NCBI GenBank assembly: GCA_021790715.1
Contig: JAJYGK010000018.1
Coordinates: forward strand, 1-7,218
DNA: 7,218 bases
Reading direction: 5' to 3'
DNA from: Chloroflexota bacterium
Lineage (GTDB): Bacteria > Chloroflexota > Limnocylindria > Limnocylindrales > CSP1-4
The notes under the pieces are model-generated. The model made no database searches and was not told where the DNA came from. It saw nothing but the letters and a program-made list of their open reading frames with translations. Positions 1-4,612 of the stretch are shown here, one piece after another. The position numbers and the translations under genes are program-made. Position 1 is the first letter of the stretch; every line of letters starts with the position of its first letter.

Positions 1-629
1 AACGAATGCACACCGAGGGGCTCCAGCCACGGCGAGGCGGCCGCACGACGCCCGCTCTCGACGGCGTCCTCCCACGCCATCCCGAACGACTGGCCCTCGT
101 GGGCGGGCAGCCGGAGGAGCACGGCACACCGCCTCTCCGCCCGCTCGGCGGCCCGCTCCAGGCGCCGCAGCTCGCCGGGCGACTCGACCACCACCGCACG
201 CACGCCGCGGGCCACGGCCGCGTCGAGGAGCGCGTCCACCTTGCCGGGACCGGTCACGACGGTGCGCCCGCCCGGGACGCCCGCCCGCCGCGCCGCCTCC
301 AGTTCGCCGATCGACGACACGTCGACGCCGGCGCCCTCGGCCGCGATGGTCGCGACGACGGCGAGCGACGGGTTCGCCTTGACCGCGTACGCGACGTCGC
401 AGCCCGCCGGCAGCGCGTCGCGCAGCGCGCGGACGCGAGCCGCGACGAGGTCGAGGTCGTACACGTAGAGCGGCGTGCCGTGGGCCGCCGCGAGCGCCCG
501 CGGATCCAGTCCGGCCAGCTCACCGGCGCGCCAGAGGCCGTCCGGCAGCGGCAAGTGCACGGAGCCGGATCGTCGGGCGAGTGCCCCGGGGCCCGGCCCC
601 GAGTGTCCCCGCGGGGTCTGCCCGCTCAC
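1..629 (-). CDS. lysA: Diaminopimelate decarboxylase, N-terminal part (3' end cut off by window edge)
   Basis: PLP-dependent fold-III decarboxylase expected to convert meso-diaminopimelate to L-lysine, the last step of the pathway. Only the first 209 residues are in the window, about half of a usual LysA. Visible family signatures are GTPLYVYD (51-58), the PLP-lysine motif AYAVKANPS (Lys84), the SSIGELEAA segment (105-113), TGPGK (126-130) and the start of the LGVHS strand (205-209). I chose the GTG start at 629 because it overlaps the dapD stop as GTGA; a second in-frame GTG (codon 24) is an alternative, as the first 23 residues are low-complexity. The segment between LLRL (171-174) and SFGM (181-184) is about a dozen residues shorter than the usual LysA stretch that carries an NPxVxxHTHxxxxTG-like motif. 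The dap operon context favours LysA over another fold-III decarboxylase. Confidence 0.82.
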   Translation of the reverse strand, partial: MSGQTPRGHSGPGPGALARRSGSVHLPLPDGLWRAGELAGLDPRALAAAHGTPLYVYDLDLVAARVRALRDALPAGCDVAYAVKANPSLAVVATIAAEGAGVDVSSIGELEAARRAGVPGGRTVVTGPGKVDALLDAAVARGVRAVVVESPGELRRLERAAERAERRCAVLLRLPAHEGQSFGMAWEDAVESGRRAAASPWLEPLGVHS

Positions 630-1387
630 CGGAGCGCCGCCTCGAGCGCCGTCCGGGCGGACGTGCCCGCGTCGCGCCTCTTCACGATCGCGGCACACTG
701 CAGCGCGACGCCGTGCGCCTCCGCGAACGCGCCGTGCGCCGGCCGAGACGCCGGCACCACCACCGATCCCGGCGGGACCGACAGCGGCCGTTCCGGCTCG
801 CCCTCGAGGATCCGATCCTCGACCAGGTCGTAGAGGCGGCTCGTGCCGGTGAGGGTCACGCCCGCCCCCAGCACGGCGCCGCGACACACGAGGACGCCGT
901 CGAAGAGGCCGCACTGGGCCCCCACGAAGGCGTCGTCCTCGACGATCACCGGCCTCGCGTTGGCCGGCTCGAGCACGCCCCCGAGCTGCGCGCCGGCGGA
1001 CAGGTGGACGCGGGCGCCGACCTGCGCGCACGACCCGACCAGCACGTGCGAGTCGATCATCGTCCCGTCGCCCACCCACGCGCCGACGTTCACGTACGAC
1101 GGCGGCATGATCACGACGCCCTCGCCGAGGTACACGCCTGCGCGCACGCTGGTGCCGCCGGGCACCACGCGCCACCGACCGCCGTCCAGGCGTCTCGTCG
1201 GCAGCGACGCGCGATCGGCGAAGCCGAAGAGGCCGCCGACCTCCCACGCCCGCATCGCCGGCTCCCGGAAGAGGGCGAGCAGCTCCGAGCGGAGGCTGGC
1301 GTCCACCCGCCATCCGTCCGGCGAGGCCGGGTCCGGCCACGCGGCGCGTCGTCGTCCCGCGTCGAGGTCGTCGAGCAGGGCGCTCAT
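626..1387 (-). CDS. dapD: Tetrahydrodipicolinate N-succinyltransferase (DapD type)
   Basis: A 253-residue acyltransferase with a left-handed beta-helix, expected to succinylate tetrahydrodipicolinate in the succinylase branch of lysine/DAP synthesis. The helix starts near residue 80. It carries the DapD signatures PPSYVNVGAWVGDGTMID (95-112), VGSCAQVGARVHLS (117-130), GGVLEPANARP (136-146) and, near the C-terminus, PPGSVVVP (205-212) and CAAIVKRRDA (231-240). Asp112 aligns with E. coli Asp141. The position of E. coli Glu189 is Gly160 here (AQCGLFDG against ARSEVVEG), an unusual change. The N-terminal domain is somewhat shorter than in E. coli (274 residues). The ATG at 1387 overlaps the dapA stop (ATGA) and lacks a strong Shine-Dalgarno, suggesting translational coupling. 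The overall pattern is DapD rather than the acetyltransferase DapH. Confidence 0.92.
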   Translation of the reverse strand: MSALLDDLDAGRRRAAWPDPASPDGWRVDASLRSELLALFREPAMRAWEVGGLFGFADRASLPTRRLDGGRWRVVPGGTSVRAGVYLGEGVVIMPPSYVNVGAWVGDGTMIDSHVLVGSCAQVGARVHLSAGAQLGGVLEPANARPVIVEDDAFVGAQCGLFDGVLVCRGAVLGAGVTLTGTSRLYDLVEDRILEGEPERPLSVPPGSVVVPASRPAHGAFAEAHGVALQCAAIVKRRDAGTSARTALEAALR

Positions 1388-2547
1388 GCGGGCACGCTGC
1401 GGACGGGGGCGGCGCCGGCGGTGCCGGCGGTGCCGGCGGTGCCGACGGTGCCGCGGCCGGCCGAGGCGCGGCCCGTTACGGTGCGCCGCGTCCGACGGGA
1501 GGCGGGGCCTGCGCCATCCGTCGCATGTCGGGCGCGATGACCCGCCGCCAAGGCGGGTGCGACCGGCAGGAGCCCCTCGGCGTCGAGGAGCGCCTCGAGC
1601 CGGTCGCGCGCCGGTCCGTCCAGCACCAGGAGCGGCATCCGAAGGCCGTCGCGGACGATCCCCATCATCGCCAGCGCCGCCTTGACGGGAACCGGGTTCG
1701 GGCCGCCGCGGAAGTTGGCCCGGAAGAGCGGGAGCCAGCGATCGTGCAGCAGCCGGGCGCGCGCCCAGTCGCCGTCGCGGGCCGCGGCGCACAGCGCCGC
1801 CATCTCGGCCGGGATCTCGTTGGAGGCCACGCTGATCACGCCGTCGCCGCCCATCGCCAGCACGGCCAGGGTCCATGCATCGTCGCCGGCCATCACGGAG
1901 AAGCCGGCGGGCCTGTCCCGGATGATGGTGGCGATCTGCTCGAGGTTGCCCGAGGCCTCCTTGACGGCCACCACGCGCGGGTGCTCGGCGAGGCGGAGGG
2001 CCGTGTCCGCCTCCACGTTGGACCCGGTCCGCGACGGCACGTTGTAGACGACGATCGGCAGGCCCCCATCGTCGGCGACGGCCGTGAAGTGCGCGGCGAG
2101 CATGCGCTGGTCCGGGCGGTTGTAGTACGGCGTCACGACCAGGGCCGCGTCGGCGCCGAGCTCGGCGGCTCGCCTGGTGGCGCGGATCGTCGCGGCAGTG
2201 TCGTTGGTGCCGGTCCCGGCCACGACCACGGGCCGGACGGAGACGGCGGTGTCCGTCGGAATGCCGGCACTGCCCTCGATCTGCGCCGGGCGCCACTCGG
2301 CCGCGGCGCGGACCGCGGCCTCGATCACCCGCTCGCGCTCGGCCGGTGCGAGGGTCGGTGACTCGCCGGTCGTGCCGCATGGCACGAGCCCGTCGATGCC
2401 GCCGGCGAGCTGGTGGTCGAGGAGCCGCGCGAGCGCGGCGTCGTCGATGCCGCCGGTCTCGTCGAACGGCGTGACGAGGGCGGTGAACGCGCCCCGGATG
2501 CGGGTGGCGGGGGTCGCGGCAGGCTGGTGGCGGTCGAACGGGTTCAT
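1384..2547 (-). CDS. dapA: 4-hydroxy-tetrahydrodipicolinate synthase
   Basis: Class I aldolase of 387 residues that condenses pyruvate with aspartate semialdehyde, the committed step to DAP and lysine. Visible motifs are GAFTALVTPFD (19-29), PCGTTGESPTL with the catalytic-site Thr pair (56-66), VVAGTGTNDTA (108-118), VVTPYYNRP with the catalytic Tyr and the substrate-binding Arg144 (137-145), YNVPSRTG (168-175) and the Schiff-base lysine in VAVKEASGN (Lys196). The ATG at 2547 has a GGAGG Shine-Dalgarno 6 nt upstream and overlaps the dapB stop (ATGA). The usual length is about 290-300 residues. The surplus comprises an N-terminal lead of about 18 residues, an in-frame insertion at about 87-106 just before the VVVAGTG strand, and a low-complexity C-terminal tail from about residue 327. 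Product confidence is high; the function of the extra segments is unknown. Confidence 0.95.
   Translation of the reverse strand: MNPFDRHQPAATPATRIRGAFTALVTPFDETGGIDDAALARLLDHQLAGGIDGLVPCGTTGESPTLAPAERERVIEAAVRAAAEWRPAQIEGSAGIPTDTAVSVRPVVVAGTGTNDTAATIRATRRAAELGADAALVVTPYYNRPDQRMLAAHFTAVADDGGLPIVVYNVPSRTGSNVEADTALRLAEHPRVVAVKEASGNLEQIATIIRDRPAGFSVMAGDDAWTLAVLAMGGDGVISVASNEIPAEMAALCAAARDGDWARARLLHDRWLPLFRANFRGGPNPVPVKAALAMMGIVRDGLRMPLLVLDGPARDRLEALLDAEGLLPVAPALAAGHRARHATDGAGPASRRTRRTVTGRASAGRGTVGTAGTAGTAGAAPVRSVPA
1414..1449. repeat. Four tandem copies of a 9-bp unit inside the dapA tail
   Basis: On the plus strand the unit gccggcggt occurs three times exactly, followed by one copy with a single change (gccgacggt). 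As the unit is a multiple of three, copy-number change would keep the frame. It encodes the Gly-Thr-Ala repeats near the DapA C-terminus (about residues 366-378), outside the catalytic barrel. Confidence 0.9.
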
Positions 2548-3407
2548 CGTGGTCCTCCAGTGGTCCGCAGGGCGGTCGGCTGGTCGACGGTGATCGCCCG
2601 CATCGGCGCGGGCGTGTCGGGGTTGCCCGGGCGCGGGGTTCCGGTGCGGGGCGCGCGCACCTCCGCGGTGCGCAGCAGCTCGTCGACGACGGCGTCGAAG
2701 GCATGGATGCCGGGGCGGCGCGGAGCGCGCAGCAGCCAGTCGGCCGCGGCGATCGCCCCGAGCGCGTATGCGGAGCGGTCTCGTGCCGTGAGGCGCAGCT
2801 CGATCGTCTCGCCGGGCGCGTCGAAGCCGACGAGGTGCATCCCCGGCGACGAGCCCGCGCGCACGCCCACGACCTCCAGCTCGTCGGGGGCGGGTGGACC
2901 GTCCCGCGACCCGTCGGCGAGGCGACGCTTCGCCGGATGCGCGTCCAGGATGCGCCTGCCGAGCTCGAGCGCCGTGCCCGACGGGCGGTCGGCCTTGCCG
3001 CGCCGGTGCCACTCCACGACGTACGGGTCGTAGGCGGGCAGGGCGCCGAACATCGCACTCGCGGCCTCGACCAGCCGTCCCAGCAGGTTCACGCCGGGGC
3101 TGAAGTTCGCCGACACGACCGCCGCGGCCCCGTGCTGCGAGAGGATCGCGGCGATCTCGGCGCGATCGACGGTCCACGCGGTGGTGCCGACGACGAACGC
3201 ACGGCACCCGCCGGCGAGCGCCGCGGCAACGTTCGGCAGCACGGCGTCCCCGCGCGAGAACTCGAACACCACGTCCGCCCCGCCGAACCTCGCCGGCGGA
3301 TGGGTCCCGGCCGGTCGCCCGAGCAGCGTCACTCCGTCGCCCCGATCGCGCAGCGCGGACGCCACCGCGCTGCCCATCGGTCCATCACCGACCACGATCG
3401 CTCGCAT
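2544..3407 (-). CDS. dapB: 4-hydroxy-tetrahydrodipicolinate reductase
   Basis: NAD(P)H-dependent reductase of 287 residues that turns the DapA product into tetrahydrodipicolinate. It has an N-terminal Rossmann motif VVGDGPMG (5-12), VVFEFSRGDAVLPN (46-59), FVVGTTAW (71-78), SANFSPGVNLL (99-109), the catalytic/substrate segment VEWHRRGKADRPSGTALELG (131-150) and the FDAPGETIEL strand (195-204). In the catalytic segment the first His (134) and the Lys (138) of the E. coli HHRHK motif are kept, but the second His is Arg135. The core ends near residue 247; about 40 Pro/Thr/Arg-rich residues follow, beyond the usual family end. The ATG at 3407 has GGAGG 8 nt upstream. It is the first gene of the operon, preceded by a leader of about 220 nt containing a terminator. 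Confidence 0.93.
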   Translation of the reverse strand: MRAIVVGDGPMGSAVASALRDRGDGVTLLGRPAGTHPPARFGGADVVFEFSRGDAVLPNVAAALAGGCRAFVVGTTAWTVDRAEIAAILSQHGAAAVVSANFSPGVNLLGRLVEAASAMFGALPAYDPYVVEWHRRGKADRPSGTALELGRRILDAHPAKRRLADGSRDGPPAPDELEVVGVRAGSSPGMHLVGFDAPGETIELRLTARDRSAYALGAIAAADWLLRAPRRPGIHAFDAVVDELLRTAEVRAPRTGTPRPGNPDTPAPMRAITVDQPTALRTTGGPR

Positions 3408-3415
3408 CCCGCATT

Positions 3416-3429
3416 CCTCCGCGTGGAGG
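3416..3429 (-). promoter_or_regulatory. Hairpin occluding the dapB Shine-Dalgarno
   Basis: CCTCC-ACGC-GGAGG forms a 5-bp stem with a 4-nt loop whose 3' arm is exactly the dapB Shine-Dalgarno (3420-3416), 8 nt before the ATG. If formed, it would block ribosome binding and could give a second, translational layer of control. The stem is short, so its effect in the cell is uncertain. Confidence 0.55.
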
Positions 3430-3479
3430 GGCCGGGCGGGAGGTCCGTCCTCGTCTCGTCGGTTCAGCCGACGGACACG

Positions 3480-3512
3480 AAAAAGCCGCGGACACCATCG
3501 CGGTTCCGCGGC
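3480..3512 (-). terminator. Intrinsic terminator in the dapB leader
   Basis: A perfect 8-bp GC-rich stem GCCGCGGA/TCCGCGGC encloses a 12-nt loop and is followed at once by five T residues (3484-3480). It points the same way as dapB and lies about 70 nt before its start codon, downstream of the operon promoter. This is the arrangement of an attenuator rather than of an end-of-gene terminator: apart from the short leader ORF, no minus-strand gene ends just upstream of it. Confidence 0.8.
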
Positions 3513-3564
3513 CCTTCGGGACCTCCGTGCCTGGAGGCCCCGCTCGTCGTCCGACGCGAAGCCC

Positions 3565-3624
3565 CTAGGCCCGTGCCTCCCGGCAGGGCCGCCAGAGCTT
3601 CGACTTCAGTGCAACGAGGTACAT
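3565..3624 (-). CDS. Putative lysine-operon leader peptide
   Basis: A 19-codon ORF, ATG to TAG, encoding MYLVALKSKLWRPCREARA. It begins only about 3-4 nt after the predicted transcription start, so it would be translated as a (nearly) leaderless message. Two Lys AAG codons (7 and 9) sit just before the segment GCGGCCCT that can pair either in hairpin A or with the terminator. Two lysines in 19 residues is suggestive but not the long run seen in classical leader peptides, and three CGG Arg codons are also present. The role is inferred from position, the Lys codons and the downstream terminator. There is no homology evidence. Confidence 0.5.
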   Translation of the reverse strand: MYLVALKSKLWRPCREARA

Positions 3625-3634
3625 CGTGGCGGGC

Positions 3635-3663
3635 ACCTTACCGGCCGCCGCCGGGACTGTCAA
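3635..3663 (-). promoter_or_regulatory. Sigma-70-type promoter of the dap/lys operon
   Basis: The -35 element is TTGACA (3663-3658), a perfect consensus match. A 17-bp spacer follows, then TAAGGT (3640-3635) as the -10, which keeps the key T, A and final T. The predicted start is at about 3628-3627 (the A at 3627 is favoured), giving a leader of about 220 nt before dapB. In a background this GC-rich, such a pair at ideal spacing is unlikely to be accidental. Confidence 0.8.
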
Positions 3664-3761
3664 GCAGCATGCGCCGGCAGGGCGTGCCGGAGAAGCCTCA
3701 CAGCGGCGTGTCGAACGGCGTGACGCCGTCCGCAGCGGGGCGGCAGCATCCGCGCCGGGGC

Positions 3762-3767
3762 TAGAAT
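3762..3767 (+). promoter_or_regulatory. Candidate -10 element for the DJ-1/PfpI gene
   Basis: TAGAAT matches the -10 consensus at five of six positions and lies 33 nt before the ATG at 3801, in otherwise GC-rich DNA. No convincing -35 is seen at 16-18 bp upstream, so the promoter is either weak, activator-dependent or of another sigma class. Confidence 0.4.
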
Positions 3768-3800
3768 CGCGGCCGTCGGAGGCTGCCGGGAGGGATCGCG

Positions 3801-4337
3801 ATGCGGCTGGACGGGATGCGGGTCGGCGTGCTCGCTGCCGAGGGCGTCGAGGACCTGGAGTACTGGTGCACCGTGATGCGCCTTCGCGAGGAAGGGGCGC
3901 GCGTGACGAGCGTGGGCATGGCCCGCGGCCCGGTGCACGGCAAGAACGGGCTCGAGGTGTACGTCGAGACCCTCGCGGCCGACGTCTCGGAAGCGTCGTT
4001 CGACGCGCTCGTGATCCCCGGCGGATGGGCGCCCGACAAGCTCCGCCGATACCCAGAGGTCACCGGGCTCGTTGCCGCGGTCCGCGCCGCCGGAAAGCCG
4101 ATCGCGATCATCTGCCACGGCGGTCTCATCGCGATCTCGGCCGGGATCGTCCGGGGCGTGCGCGCCACCGGATCGAGGGGGATCCGGGACGACATGGTGA
4201 ACGCGGGCGCGACCTGGGTCGACGAGCCGGCGTTCTCCGACCAGGGAATGGTCTGGGGCCGCGTGGTCGACGACATCCCGGCGTTCCTGCGCGAGACCGT
4301 CGAGCTGTTCGCGGCGCACCGCGAGCGCGCCGGCTGA
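3801..4337 (+). CDS. DJ-1/PfpI superfamily protein (class I glutamine amidotransferase-like)
   Basis: A 178-residue single-domain protein of the PfpI/YhbO-like group, members of which are reported as intracellular proteases, deglycases or stress proteins; the exact activity here cannot be told. The nucleophile elbow is AIICHGG (102-108) with Cys105 followed by His106. The partner Glu is probably Glu17 in EGVEDLE (14-20). Other signatures are ALVIPGGWAPDKLRR (69-83), NAGATWVDEP (134-143) and DDIPAFLRETVEL (157-169). Where many PfpI members read TSRTPDDLPAF, this one has VWGRVVDDIPAF (151-162), so that loop is divergent. The ATG has a GGGAGGG Shine-Dalgarno (3788-3794) 6 nt upstream; Met6 is a less likely start. 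There is no signal peptide. It is divergent from the dap operon and appears monocistronic. Confidence 0.88.
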   Translation: MRLDGMRVGVLAAEGVEDLEYWCTVMRLREEGARVTSVGMARGPVHGKNGLEVYVETLAADVSEASFDALVIPGGWAPDKLRRYPEVTGLVAAVRAAGKPIAIICHGGLIAISAGIVRGVRATGSRGIRDDMVNAGATWVDEPAFSDQGMVWGRVVDDIPAFLRETVELFAAHRERAG

Positions 4338-4374
4338 CCGGCCAGCAGGCCGCCACTCGCCGCGAGGCGCTCGC

Positions 4375-4579
4375 GCCGGCGACTACGCCGTCCGCGATGC
4401 CGAAGGCCATCTCGTCGCGGTCGTGGAGCGCACGGCGCTGGCCGATCTCGCCAGCGGGCTGAACAGCGGCCTGCCTCGGCGCGGCGATGGCGGAGCACCC
4501 CGACGTGGCGGCCCGTGGCCCGCAGCTGCGCCGGGTGGCCGAGCGGATCCCCGAGGTCGACGCGGAGGAGTCCGACTGA
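4375..4579 (+). pseudogene. Possible frameshifted remnant of a small unidentified gene
   Basis: Two protein-like stretches lie in different plus-strand frames between the DJ-1 gene and uvrB. The first (4375-4473) reads AGDYAVRDAEGHLVAVVERT and continues as a helix-like ALADLASGL. It has no plausible ATG start, only a GTG inside it. The second (4487-4579) starts at an ATG, reads MAEHPDVAARGPQLRRVAER and ends EESD before a TGA. Continuing the first frame gives only Gly/Arg/Pro-rich shadow sequence, while the second frame is closed by a stop at 4460-4462, so a single indel near 4463-4486 would join them. I do not recognise the product. It may be a decayed gene, a base-call error or chance. Confidence 0.35.
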
Positions 4580-4612
4580 GCGAGCGGGCGCCGGGCCCGA
4601 CCGGATCCCCGG

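Larger units (their letters stand above)
3408..3627 (-). promoter_or_regulatory. 5' leader of the dapB-dapA-dapD-lysA operon, probable attenuator
   Basis: This is the untranslated leader from the predicted transcription start (A at about 3627) to the dapB ATG. In transcript order it holds a 19-codon ORF with two Lys codons; hairpin A (3590-3568, stem GGCCCTGCC/GGCAcGGGCC, GNRA-like loop GGGA); hairpin B (3540-3518, GGGCCTCC/GGAGgTCCC); an intrinsic terminator (3512-3480); a 7-bp hairpin (3476-3470 with 3449-3443); and a Shine-Dalgarno-sequestering hairpin (3429-3416). The 5' arm of hairpin A contains GCGGCCCT (3592-3585), which is perfectly complementary over 8 bp to AGGGCCGC (3515-3508) in the terminator 5' arm. 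Terminator and this pairing therefore exclude each other. The pairings are seen directly; control by lysine or Lys-tRNA is inferred from the downstream genes. I do not recognise the lysine-riboswitch consensus. Confidence 0.65.

Noticed and set aside
3485..3512. T-box riboswitch core: CGGAACCGCG resembles UGGNACCGCG, and a T-box-like bulged pairing (GCC/GGC plus GCG/CGC) can be drawn.
   Set aside because: The conserved U is C, the bulge is 8 rather than 7 nt, the variable base would need a discriminator U, which I do not expect for tRNA-Lys, and the segment lies inside the terminator stem itself. I also see no clear Stem I (AGUA bulge, distal loop motifs). The likeness probably comes from the CCGCGG palindrome.
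3408..3627. Lysine riboswitch (L box).
   Set aside because: The conserved GAGG/AGUA, GCCGAAG and GGAGAGCUA-type blocks are not found on the minus strand of the leader. A covariance-model search would settle it.
6..3764. Long plus-strand open frames across the dap operon.
   Set aside because: They are His/Arg/Pro/Ala-rich with no recognisable motifs, and are antisense shadows of high-GC genes whose minus-strand frames carry clear family signatures.
4321..4374. Inverted repeat gcgagcgc/gcgctcgc and inner hairpin CGGCC-AGCA-GGCCG at the end of the DJ-1 gene, as a terminator.
   Set aside because: No T tract follows, and such short GC palindromes are expected by chance at this base composition.
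4580..4612. Terminator for uvrB in the GC-rich stretch after its stop.
   Set aside because: Only the short palindrome CGGGCCCG is seen, without a T run on the minus strand.
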